Assembly (NCBI RefSeq): GCF_001039355.2
Contig: NW_019776018.1
Coordinates: 6,147-70,146, forward strand
Direction of reading: 5' to 3'
Source of the DNA: Lingula anatina
Lineage: Eukaryota > Brachiopoda > Lingulata > Lingulida > Lingulidae
Length of the DNA: 64,000 nt
The position numbers and the translations under genes are program-made. Within the stretch, counting starts at the first letter, position 1. Every line of letters begins with the position of its first letter. The notes beneath the pieces are model-generated. The model saw nothing but the letters and a program-made list of their open reading frames with translations, made no database searches and was not told the origin of the DNA. This document shows positions 13,701 through 23,828 of this stretch, in pieces.

Positions 13701-16700
13701 TCTATAAATGGGAAATGAAAAACATATGTCTGCACAAATACATATTGGTTCTGAGAATAATTTACCTAGATTCCATGTTCTTTACATAAATACCTAGGGG
13801 CACAACTACTAGTAGATGTATCATATTGAAAAAGATATTGAACTGAGTTCAATATCAACTGAATGTACAAAATTGCACAATGCTAACCTACCAACAGATT
13901 TTTTCATATGCACACCTGTATATGAAGGCCTGTATGAGGGTAATGACTGAAAAATTGTAAGACATGGCAAGACAAGACTGCACCCAGGGATGGACAGATA
14001 GTCAACCCAAGTCTAGATTACTCCTCTGTATTTGGGAGAGGGGGGGGGGGAAGAGATTTAAAAATTAGGTGCAACTATGAACCTGTAGATTTCTTTTACA
14101 ATTGGAGATGTAATATACATTTATACTAGTACTCTAAACATGCCTTCCAGAAGTTCCTTAGTTTGCACTTACAGTAATACATATATATTCAATTTCACAA
14201 GAGAAGTCTTGTTAATTTCTGAACTAAGCAAAGGATGATCAACGTTTCCAATTCCTAAATGAGAAAAAACGTTTTTCTTCCTACTAGATATCACCTCCTT
14301 TTAAACTCACAACATCAAACGTAAATCATAAGAGTATCATGTAATGTCAACAAACCTCAAAAAGTTATCACAACAGTGTTTTATAAATATATCCTATGCA
14401 AGAAACATGCATTATTTTTCCTTCAGTGCTTGGATTTATTTTCACCCATCAAATAACTCATCCAACTTCCCTCAAGTCTACTCAAACTCAGATAATCAAG
14501 TCTAAATTAAGGCTCTTTTGCCAACATATCAACACCCATGGAGATTGATTAAGCAATAGTTTCTGGTTCTTCCATCAATGGCTTCTTACAAAAATCCAGG
14601 TGTAATATATTATCACTTTAGAAGGATACACTTTGATAAATCTTAAGATAAACTAAACAAAAATCCTTGTGACTTAAAAGAAGATAGTAAAAGATGATTT
14701 TCAAGGACTAAAAAACCACCATTTCATAATGTATGAGCGAAATTTTAACCAATTCTGTCTGAACAACTAAGATGTTTTATTTTCAAAACACTACGAGTAC
14801 TTAGTTTGTATAAAACTTTTTATCTGATTTGGATAAAAATTCTGCCTCAAATACCAGTCACATTACTCCTAATATCAATCACTGAACCAACATGTCAAGT
14901 CAGTTCTGTTGCAAAATTGAATAACAGAATACTGTAATATATTCAGATTTTGTTCCACTTAATGTGATGTCATCACAACATGTGCTTTTCACACAAAAAA
15001 AGGATAATGCCATCTGTTTAATGTACTGACTGAGACGCAGCACTTGCATATAAATGACTGATGAATTTGTTGTTTTGAAAGCTTGTATATTCTTTTTTTT
15101 TTCAAGCTCTTAAAATCCTTTTTGATGCTGTTAAGCCAGTATCCATATATATTAATATTTAGAAACAGAGTACCCTAAAATAATAATAAAACAAGCTATC
15201 CAAGCAATCTTTTTACATAGTTTAAATGTATTAATATACATATGCACAAATACAAGCAGCCCCATTGTTGATTAAAATTGTTGGTTTTCTTTCAAAAGAA
15301 ACAAGTCAGGATGCTTGTGACACTTACACCGCATTTCCACAGATTTTTAGATCGATCTATCCCTGTGGGGAGTCTCACTAGATTACTGTCAGCTTGGCCG
15401 GCTTAAGCGTCTGTCCCGCCTACTAAAAGCTGTAAGGGGGTAATTAACTATGGTGCCCGCTCGGCTGACTGCAATTTAGCGTGAACCCCCAGGGAGTTAG
15501 GTCGATCTAAATCTTAATCTTTAGATCGATCTAAATCTCTGGGAAAGCACCCTTATAGCCTTTTAATATGTCTCTGACAGCCAGGTGGATAACTGTACAG
15601 AGAAAGGAAGTAATTTGTTTGATAATCAATTTACAGCTATTCTTAATTATGGTCAATATGACCTCACAGTGACAGAACAACAGATGTTAATCATGTCAAA
15701 AGCAGGAGGGCTGTCCATCACTTAGAAATATCATACCATTATCTAGCACCCCATAATTTGTTATCAGATACCAGAACAAAGAAATCAAGAACCTGCCCCA
15801 GCTACACAATAATACTTGGTGGGATTGGGAATTCAGTTTTAATCCAGCTAGTGCTAGTTAGTCCTTTTTAAGTATTTTATCTTAAATTTGTCATTTTAAA
15901 GTCAAGCTGTACACAAATATATTGATCGTAGCATGCCACTGATGTCTGGGCTTGTATAGGTTTTCAATGGATGACCTGAATGATGGTAGGTTTGTAGGTC
16001 AACATGGTGGTCAAAAGGTGACTGGACCACATCAAATCAAACTCCTTGATCAACTTCTTTAGAAATAAATAAAAATGATTGTAATACTAAAATTAACTTA
16101 GTAAAACCTAGGTGTATAAAATGGAAATCAATAGCTTTGCAGCCCACTCAACTTACTTGATCTGTCACTGACAGTAAGCATTCAACTGCAGCACTTTTCT
16201 TCACTTGGTCTGGGTCCACTTCCACTGACTTACGCTTGTCAGACTTCTTATCTACCTTCTTGGTCTTGCTTTTAGGCTTCCGAACACTGGGGACTGGTTC
16301 TCGTTTCTTTGGAGAATGAAATGGGTCTTGGTAATCTACCTCAACACTGTCCTGCTGTAGGATACTCAGGATGTATCGAGTGTAGATCATAGCATCAATG
16401 CCCCGCACCTCCAACTCGTGGCCGAGCCAACTCTGTACAGAAGTGGACATGCTGGCTTCTCGAGACATTGTCTCAAGACCACAGAGTCCCTCACCTCTTC
16501 CTCCTGTGGCTCCTTGAGCCTCAATAGTTGGCCAACCTATTATGATGGCTGATTCCCATGTCTTCAAGAAAAGCAGTGATTATTCAACATAACGAGCTGG
16601 TCGCTGGATTTGTACTGGCCAAAGCCCGATCTTGGACATGAAATAGATGGGTGTAATATTTATTCTGCATCACTTCTTTTTGGCTGTATCATTTCAGGTT

Positions 16701-16860
16701 TAGGTCAATCATATGAACAATGCCTCTATCCTCCAAGAGAGACCTGCCAAGAGGTGTTTTTAGGCTGCCATTATACAAGTGTGCAGAGGATCTATTTTAA
16801 GCTGCAGCACTGATACTTCCTAAGCTGACTGCCCAGTTGATTTACACACTTCATCCACAT
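1506..16860 (-). CDS. KIAA0232: KIAA0232 homologue, nine coding exons
   Basis: Exons read on the minus strand: 16860-16846, 16561-16157, 9365-9296, 7410-7341, 7019-2972, 2756-2621, 2397-2241, 2116-2044 and 1721-1506 (stop TGA). Every junction has an AG acceptor and a GT donor except one GC donor, all phases agree, and the sum is 5190 nt (1729 aa). The family match rests on the N-terminal block WLGHELEVRGIDAMIYTRY, the segment IENLIEELCVKLK, the YFAAFPSLSG joint across exons 4 and 5, GGVYG near residue 870, and SPKTHFRPI near residue 1050, all recognisable from vertebrate KIAA0232. The rest of the large exon is acidic, Ser/Asn-rich and probably disordered. The molecular role of the family is not established. 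The short first coding exon (MWMKC, CACCATG context) is inferred from phase and a similar human start; it is the least certain part. The gene is divergent from the type A genes at 19.3 kb. Confidence 0.85.
2241..2397 (-). CDS. KIAA0232: KIAA0232 homologue, exon 7 encoding tandem CCCH zinc fingers
   Basis: This 157-nt exon lies between AG and GT splice sites and encodes two adjacent CCCH fingers. The first is C-x7-C-x4-C-x3-H, starting at PCSFFLEGHC and ending CKFSH. The second is C-x7-C-x5-C-x3-H, starting at TCRFWEEGC and ending CPFLHGY. Tandem CCCH pairs in other proteins usually bind single-stranded RNA, so RNA binding is a reasonable inference. The exon is too short to stand out as an open frame but its phase fits both neighbours: phase 1 from exon 6 via a GC donor, and phase 2 into exon 8. 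Confidence 0.82.
2972..7019 (-). CDS. KIAA0232: KIAA0232 homologue, large exon 5
   Basis: A 4048-nt exon coding about 1350 residues. It begins inside the codon completed by the previous exon (..PKEK|YFAAFPSLSG), not at the in-frame ATG at 7039, which lies in the intron just before the acceptor. It contains basic N-terminal stretches, then Ser/Asp/Glu-rich sequence with many short W-containing patches, an Ala-rich run (about residues 1020-1030), the family motif SPKTHFRPI and a KSAQTDSS segment. No catalytic or membrane domain is visible. It ends at LLQ in phase 0 with donor GTTAGT. Confidence 0.88.
7411..9295. other. Intron 3 of the KIAA0232 homologue
   Basis: No open frame worth calling. 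It contains a (GT)n microsatellite at about 7702-7729 and a poly-C run at about 8725-8742. The exon 3 donor is GTATGT and the exon 4 acceptor is TTTTTTCAG, both on the minus strand. Confidence 0.6.
10218..10735. mobile_element. Composite MITE: outer TIR element carrying a nested hairpin element
   Basis: The ends are imperfect inverted repeats (GACCCCATTCCCATAGA at the left, TCTATGGGAATGGGGCC at the right), flanked by TTA and TAA. Subterminal sequence is also inverted (CTCTGCGGGGACTCTTGCT against AGCAAGAGTCTCCGCA). No coding capacity. A second hairpin element sits inside it. The allelic copy is at about 12634-13153. End sequence and internal similarity suggest kinship with the 226-bp MITE at 15.3 kb. 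Confidence 0.7.
10338..10596. mobile_element. Long-hairpin MITE, nested copy
   Basis: A 259-bp near-perfect palindrome. It starts GACTTCGTTCACATGG and ends CCATGTGAACGAAGCC; the arms meet near 10467 around AGTTACAATAAGTAACT. It is flanked on both sides by TTA, a 3-bp target duplication of the TWA type seen with PIF/Harbinger-related elements. It has no open frame, so mobilisation would need a transposase in trans. Confidence 0.8.
12065..12156. mobile_element. Long-hairpin MITE, left arm cut by the contig end
   Basis: Starts GGCTTTGTTCACATGC after a TAA target and follows the first arm of the same palindromic family as 10338-10596. It breaks off at the lone N just before the hairpin centre. 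The matching place in the second duplicated copy has no insertion. Confidence 0.75.
12158..14505. repeat. Duplicated intronic segment, second copy
   Basis: Direct near-identical copy of 9729-12064. It continues uninterrupted at the site where the first copy carries a hairpin element, so it shows the empty insertion site (agtctaaattaagg at about 14499-14512). Confidence 0.85.
12754..13012. mobile_element. Long-hairpin MITE, allelic copy of the nested element
   Basis: Same 259-bp palindrome and TTA flanks as 10338-10596, in the second duplicated segment, with a few substitutions. One arm has lost the CCGCGG site (CCCGTGG against CCGCGGG). Confidence 0.78.
15327..15552. mobile_element. 226-bp MITE with TAGATCGATCTA subterminal repeats
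   Basis: Flanked by TTA on both sides. The imperfect terminal inverted repeats continue into repeated TAGATCGATC motifs. No open frame. It is the reverse complement of the equally long element at 53043-53268, with which it shares nearly all internal sequence, including the TAATTA core with GGGGG/CCCCC flank. Confidence 0.8.
16157..16561 (-). CDS. KIAA0232: KIAA0232 homologue, coding exon 2 (conserved N-terminal block)
   Basis: Encodes residues about 6-140 of the reconstructed protein. It holds the most conserved family signature (GIDAMIYTRYILSIL), followed by a Lys-rich basic stretch (KSKTKKVDKKSDKRK) that could serve as a nuclear localisation signal. It ends with AAVECLLSVTDQ, which continues in phase 0 into exon 3. 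The acceptor follows a pyrimidine-rich tract, and the donor is a consensus GTAAGT. The open frame runs a few codons upstream of the acceptor, but no ATG lies there, so translation must begin in an upstream exon. Confidence 0.85.
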
Positions 16861-16861
16861 G

Positions 16862-19344
16862 GTGGAAGGTGTATTGTTGGGTTTTCTGTAATGAAAATAA
16901 CAAAAATCTGTACTTTATTGAATTCTACGAGTATTTTAATTTTTATCTTTTACACTCTATATTTCATCTAGAACTGAATGCCACACCTCACTTCCACCAG
17001 CTACTTTCATGTAAACATAATTGCTAAGCTCAATTTATCAAATACTTCAAACAGCTGAATGACCAGATGATCTATTAACTTTTTAAAGTATGCACTGGAG
17101 AACCGTTACCAAATAAGCACCACATTTTAGAAATATCCAGTGTAAAGCATCCATCCGAACTTTTCAAGGTAACTTTCAACGCATCATCAAAACTTGTTCT
17201 ACTTTATATAAAATGGTCTCCATTGATCTGATCATATCAGTTTATAAATTAAAGCATATAGTGGAACTCCAATGGAAACTGAGATCAATGATGTTTGCCA
17301 CATCAAATTGATTGGAGAAGGCCTTTGACTTCTACAAAACATGCATCTTAATGAGTAGAAACTAGCTTTTAAAATGGAAAGCAAATTACTGGTGTCACCT
17401 GCTGCACACAGGCAAATTTTGTTGTTATTATGATATGCTAAATGTCATTTTATGCGCTCTTTGCACTGTAATAGTCTGTATAGAAATTTGCTTATAAAGC
17501 TCATTTACAAAATTCATGTCACCATAGACAGTAGAAACCCCCACCTTTCAATATTATTTTTATAACACATAAATATGACACACTTAAAACATTATATGTG
17601 ACTAATAATCACAAAACTAGCTTTATTCTGATACATTCGAGAAAAAGCAAAATTAAATACTTCATCAAAATAAATCATTCAAACAAATAAATTTAGTTGA
17701 AATCATTTAAAGCATTAATGTTACATTTAATGCATTCCCTCGTACCGTCTATTGATAAGTAATATCGGGGCAGATAAACTTCCTCTGCCAAATTACCTTG
17801 AATGTCACTAAAACGTAAACGAAGATGGCGGATAAACAAATGGGGCCCACCTTCCAAGAGAATAAACCCAAAATAATGGAGCAACTAGTGCATCCCACGA
17901 TTCAAAATCTTAATTAGTTGACTTCAAAGCTTAACCTGCCTCAGTAATTTACAATACAACCCAGCTCTATTAAGAATGAAGAAGAAAACTGATCTCATTA
18001 AAAAGAGGCCCAAAGCTAGGTGTCAGCTGAGAGATCCGAGTCTAATCGATGGGCCGGTGCCCTCCCACTATACATGTATATAAGTCCTCTCCTGTACAAC
18101 AAACTCTACATCAACTGGAATATATATATTGGTCGACTAACAATTTAGGCAAAAAGTGATTTTTGAAAGTCTGATCGTTTTCCTACCTTCTTAATCCTGA
18201 AGAAAAATTGGCCAACATCAAATAAAATTGACCAAGAAGACACAAATGTTGTCAATGCGGAAGCGGAACTTAATCCGCAAAGAAATAGTACTATACTATT
18301 GCGAAAAAAATCTCTATTCTTGCTACCTTTTGCATTTGTTATCAAATATTATAATAAATATAAAATACTTCACGTAGTGAAATAGCTGTATGATGTGAAA
18401 CACTCTTGTTAAAATTATGGAAAAGTGAAATCCTTACACAACGCACTATTTACTTTGACCTTGAATATCGATCATGACTGATGCAAAAATAGGCGCGTAA
18501 CTGAAATTAGGAAAAATTATGAAAGCCGTGTAATGTTCAACAAAGAGGGTGAAAGTTCACTAATTATAAACCATTTCATTGGATATTTTGTTCATTTGAG
18601 ATAGTATCCCTCTATTATGTCACTGCGTAAATTTACGACAAAAAAATCATCATTGACAACTGCGACTGATAGATCCAACGTTATTGTGTCAGCTGCGACT
18701 AAGTCTAGTCTACTGATTGCGTTGGCTGTATTAGCGTGAAAAATTAATGATATTTATTTTAAATCGAACATATTTTTATTAGAAGTATATTGGCTTCTAA
18801 AAATATATACATGGTGGCTTTAAAAATCTCATTTTAAATCTACATAATTTGACTTGGGTGGCGAGGGATCTCATTCTTAAACTAGGTCACGGGGAATCCC
18901 CTAGAAAAATGGCTTCGGGTACAATGTTCGCTGTTTCCAAAACAAAATTTCCAATTTCTTAGTTCATTTTAATGCCAGAATTTGGTCTTTTGTGTCGCCT
19001 CATTGCAGAAATAAGGCATTTATAACATTGGCAGGTGAGAATGAAGCTGTTTAAAAGGAAAGTGAAGCAGAATAACGATTAAATTTCGTCATTTTAGTGT
19101 AGATACCCAGGCGTGCATGTACTTTCACTTTAGAAATAAGACGGCTGATAAGACTTCCATTTGTAATTCAAGTCCTGTAAGATGCTCCTGTTTGAGCATG
19201 GTCGAATAACTGCTGTTGCTCATTAGTGATTTAACATGTGATACAAAAATTAAGGATACACGTATATAATTAATGGTAGTATTATGAATTTTGAACAGCT
19301 AAGTTCCTATTTCATGCAGATTTTAAGGCAACTCGACTGACAAT
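16862..19344. promoter_or_regulatory. Divergent promoter region between the KIAA0232 homologue and type A
   Basis: About 2.5 kb between head-to-head genes, repeated at 20432-22744. It contains a YY1-type motif (GAAGATGGCGG, 17821-17831), a TATATAAG box near 18070, a likely untranslated exon ending in a strong donor at 19034 (GGCAG|GTGAGA), an IRF-like site at 19123-19132, and the acceptor (TTTCATGCAG, ending 19320) of the first coding exon. On the minus strand an acceptor near 16880 (TTTCATTACAG) shows that the KIAA0232 homologue also has an upstream noncoding exon. Start sites are inferred. Confidence 0.5.
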
Positions 19345-20426
19345 ATGGATCTAGATGATTGTGGACAAACTCTGCACTTGTCTGTGTCAAACATCCCAAC
19401 AGAAGCTACACGTGGAGAACTGTTTTCTTATTTTACTGAGGAACTTGGATACCCAGTTAAACATGTGCTGTATCCCATTGAGCCAGGAGAAGCAGTCGTC
19501 ATACTTGATTGTTCTTTTCAAGGTATTTTTTCTGTTCTCTAGCTATAAACATGGCTTTGGAATGAAAGCATTGTATCAATATTTAAAGCAGGTTGTTTCA
19601 GTATTTTTCTCCTTTCTTAATTGTGTCATTATCATATTGTCCTTTAATGAAAATACCTGCATATCTATTTTCAGATCTGCAAATAGAGAGCATCATTGAA
19701 GCAGGAGCACAATTGAAGGGACATAAATTAATTTTGAGTAAAACCCCTCAGGTATATATTTCTTTGAAAAAAAATCTCGGAAAATCTTGCTCAATTTTAT
19801 GCTTAGTTACAAGACTAAGGCTATTGTTAGCATTGATTTTTTTTTTAAATTTAATTTTTCCATGTATCACTGTGTTTGGTTATACTACAGTAGTTAATTA
19901 TTACACATAACTTACAATTGAACCATGGTTGCAAAGGCTGTAGATTACTTTGTGATATTTATCATATGCTTTTCAGGTGTTCCATAATTTGTTTGTCACC
20001 ATTGACTTCCAAATGCATGAACTGATGACAGAAGAGTTTTTGCAGGAGCTAAAAGCAGAAACAGGAGTCACAGTAACCTACAATGAAACTGATGATCAGT
20101 TTAGAATCCTTACAACTTGGCCACAAATCCAAATGGTTTACAACATGTTGGCACAGCTCTCCAAACAGAAAGTCGGTCAAGAATCACATGTATCAGCTTC
20201 ACAAAAAAAGCACAGGAGACCACATTCAAGCAGCTCCATGCACAGACATAGGGCCACCTCAGAGCCTTCAGCAGGAGAGCGTCTTTCTACACACCATTGC
20301 ACAGTTAGTTCCATAAATTTGAATACAAGACTTCAGGCTGAAGGTAGAAGTTACACCAGCAAGCCAGCATCAAGAGCCCCTGGAAACAAATCCACAACAG
20401 TTCCTACAAGGCAATATGTCCAGTCT
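17031..20426. repeat. Duplicated promoter plus type A 5' region, first copy
   Basis: About 3.4 kb directly repeated at 20432-23828, right after the lone N at 20427. Identity is very high through introns, promoter and exons, with a few indels. The first copy is cut at the N inside exon 3 of type A. Best explained as two overlapping alleles joined end to end, although a real recent tandem duplication cannot be excluded. Confidence 0.85.
19345..20426 (+). CDS. Type A RRM/KH/macro/RING gene, 5' fragment (copy A-i)
   Basis: Exons 19345-19522, 19675-19751 and 19977 to the gap at 20427. Splice phases agree (CAA G|AT CTG; CAG|GTG TTC). Residues 1-85 form an RRM-like fold as in PARP10/PARP14/DTX3L relatives (QTLHLSVSNIP, then VVILDCSFQ). 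The next about 65 residues (VFHNLFVTIDF to MVYNMLAQLSKQ) look like a KH-like segment. The Ser-rich linker then runs into the N. It is almost identical to 22745 onward and is probably the same gene from the other allele, not a separate truncated gene. Confidence 0.7.
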
Positions 20427-20431
20427 NATGG

Positions 20432-23400
20432 TCAATTTATCAAATACTTCAAACAGCTGAATGACCAGATGATCTATTAACTTTTTAAAGTATGCACTGG
20501 AAAACTGTTACCAAATAAGCACCACATTTTAGAAATATCCAGTGTAAAGCATCCATCCGAACTTTTCAAGGTAACTTTCAACGCATCACAAAACTTGTTC
20601 TACTTTATATAAAATGGTCTCCATTGATCTGATCATATCAGTTTATAAATTAAAGCATATAGTGGAACTCCAATGGAAACTGAGATCAATGATGTTTGCC
20701 ACATCAAATTGATTGGAGAGGGCCTTAGACTTCTACAAAACATGCATCTTAATGAGAAGAAGCTAGCTTTTAAAATGGAAAGCAAATTACTGGTGTCACC
20801 TGCTGCACACAGGCAAATTTTGTTGTTATTATGATATGCTAAATGTCATTTATTCACTCTTTGCACTGTAATAGTCTGTATATAGAAATTTGCCTATAAA
20901 GCTCATTTACAAAATTCATGTCACCATAGACAGTAGAAACCCCCACCTTTCAATATTATTTTTATAACACATAAATATGACACACTTAAAACATTATGTG
21001 ACTAATAACCACAAAACTAGCTTTATTTTGATACAATCGAGAAAAAGCAAAATTAAATCCTTCATCAAAATAAAGCATTCAAACAAATAAATTTAGTAGA
21101 AATCATTTAAAGCATTAATGTTCCACTTAATGCATTCCCTCGTACCGTCTATTGATAAGTAATATCGGGGCAGATAAACTTCCTCTGCCAAATTACCGTG
21201 AATGTCACTAAAACGTAAACGAAGATGGCGGATAAACAAATGGGGCCCACCTTCCAAGAGAATAAACCCAAAATAATGGAGCAACGAGTGCATCCCACGA
21301 TTCAAAATCTTAATTAGTTGACTTCAAAGCTTAACCTGTCTCTGTAATTTACAATACAGCTCTATTAAGACTGAAGAAGAAGACTGATCTCATTAAAAAG
21401 AGGCCCAAAGCTAGGTGTCAGCTGAGAGATCCGAGTCTAATCGATGGGCCGGTGCCCTCCCACTATACATGTATATAAGTCCTCTCCTGTACAACAAACT
21501 CTACATCAACTGGAACATATATATTGGCCGATTAACAATTTAAGCAAAAAGTGCTTTTTGGAAGTCTGATCTTTTCCCTACCTTCTTAATCCTGAAGAAA
21601 AATTGGCCAACATCAAATAAAATTGACCAAGAAGACACAAATGTTGTCAATGCGGAAGCGGAACTTAATCCGCAAAGAAATAGTACTATACTATTGCGAA
21701 AAAATCTCTATTCTCGCTGCCTTTTGCATCTGTAATCAAATATTATGTTAAATATAAAATACTTCACTTAATGAAATATCTGTATGATGTGAAACACTCT
21801 TGTTAAAATTATGGAAAAGTGATATCCTTACACAACGAACTATTTACTTTGACCTTGAATATCGATCATGACTGATGCAAAAATAGGCGCGTAACTGAAA
21901 TTAGGAAAAAATTATGAAAGCCGTGAACTGTTCAACAAAGTGGGCGAAGGCTCACTAATTATAAACCATTTCATTAAATATTTTGTTCATTTGATATAGT
22001 ATTCCTCTATCATGCCACTGCGTAAATTTACGACAAAAAAAAAAATCATCATTGACAACTGCGACTGATAGATCTAACGTTATTGTGTCAGCTGTGACTA
22101 AGTCTACTGATTGCGTTGGCTGTATAAGCGTGAAAAATTAATGATATTTATTTTAAATCGAACATATTTTTTATTAGAAGCATATTGGCTTCTAAAAATA
22201 TATACATGGTAGCTTTAAAAATCTCATTTTAAATCTACATAATTTGACTTGGGTTGACGAGGGATCTCATTCCTAAACTAGGTCACGGGGAATCCCCTAG
22301 AAAAATGGCTTCGGGTACAATGTTCGATGTTTCCAAAACAAAATTTCCAATTTCTTAGTTCATTTTGATGCCAGAATTTGGTCTTTTGTGTCGCCTCATT
22401 GCAGAAATAAGGCATTAATAACATTGGCAGGTGAGAATGAAGCTGTTTTAAAGGAAAGTGAAACAGAATAACGATTAAATTTCGTCATTTTAGTGTAGAT
22501 ACCCAGGCGTGCATGTACTTTCACTTTAGAAATAAGACGGCTGATAAGACTTCCATTTGTAATTCAAGTCCTGTAAGATGTTCCTGTTTGAGCATGGTCG
22601 AATAACTGCTGTTGCTCATTAGAGATTTAACATGTGATACAAAAATTAAGGATACACGTATATAATTAATGGTAGTATTATGAATTTTGAACAGCTAATT
22701 AAGTTTCTATTTCATGCAGATTTTAAGGCATTTCGACTGGCAATATGGATCTAGATGATCGTGGACAAACTCTGCACTTGTCTGTGTCAAACATCCCAAC
22801 AGAAGCTACACGTGGAGAACTGTTTTCTTATTTTACTGAGGAACTTGGATACCCAGTTAAACATGTGCTGTATCCCATTGAGCCAGGAGAAGCAGTCGTC
22901 ATACTTGATTGTTCTTTTCAAGGTATTTTTTCTGTTCTCTAGCTATAAACATGGCTTTGGAATGAAAGCATTGTATCAATATTTAAAGCAGGTTGTTTCA
23001 GTATTTTTCTCCTTTCTTAATTGTGTCATTATCATATTGTCCTTTAATGAAAATACCTGCATATATCTATTTTCAGATCTGCAAATAGAGAGCATCATTG
23101 AAGCAGGAGCACAATTGAAGGGACATAAATTAATTTTGAGTAAAACCCCTCAGGTATATATTTCTTTACTTTGAAAAAAATCTCGGAAAATCTTGCTCAA
23201 TTTTATGCTTAGATACAAGACTAAGACTATTGTTAGCATTGATTTTTTTAAAAGATTTAATTTTTCCATGTATCACTGTGTTTGGTTATACTAGTTCATT
23301 ATTACACATAACTTACAATTGAACCATGGTTGCAAAGGCTGTAGATTTACTTTGTGATATTTATCATATGCTTTTCAGGTGTTCCATAATTTGTTTGTCA

Positions 23401-23828
23401 CCATTGACTTCCAAATGCATGAACTGATGACAGAAGAGTTTTTGCAGGAGTTAAAAGCAGAAACAGGAGTCACAGTAACCTACAGTGAAACTGATGATCA
23501 GTTTAGAATCCTTACAACTTGGCCACAAATCCAAATGGTTTACAACATGTTGGCACAGCTCTCCAAACAGAAAGTCGGTCAAGAATCACATGTATCAGCT
23601 TCACAAATAAAGCGCAGGAGACCACATTCAAGTGGCTCCATGCACAGACATAGGGCCACCTCAGAGCCTTCAGCAGGAGAGCGTCTTTCTACACACCATT
23701 GCACAGTTAGTTCCATAAATTTGAATACAAGACTTCAGGCTGAAGGCAGAAGTTACACCAGCAAGCCAGCATCAAGAACCCCTGGAAACAAATCCACAAC
23801 AGTTCCTACAAGGCAATATGTCCAGTCT
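20432..23828. repeat. Duplicated promoter plus type A 5' region, second copy
   Basis: Direct near-identical copy of 17031-20426. It continues past the break point into the full exon 3, so this is the contig that carries the intact 5' half of type A. Confidence 0.85.

Larger units (their letters stand above)
9366..16156. other. Intron 2 of the KIAA0232 homologue, inflated by duplicated sequence
   Basis: A 6.8-kb intron as assembled. About 2.34 kb is present twice around the single N at 12157, so the true intron is probably about 4.4 kb. Besides the MITEs listed separately it holds poly-C and poly-G homopolymer runs near 11270, 11600, 13685 and 14040. Short open frames here are mirrored in both copies and have no recognisable similarity or splice context. 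Confidence 0.6.

Noticed and set aside
17693-17884. Minus-strand frame with GGPHLFIRHLRLRF, present again at 21093-21305
   Set aside because: It lies in the divergent promoter region with no second exon or family match. Its conservation is explained by the allelic duplication. I could not fully exclude a first coding exon.
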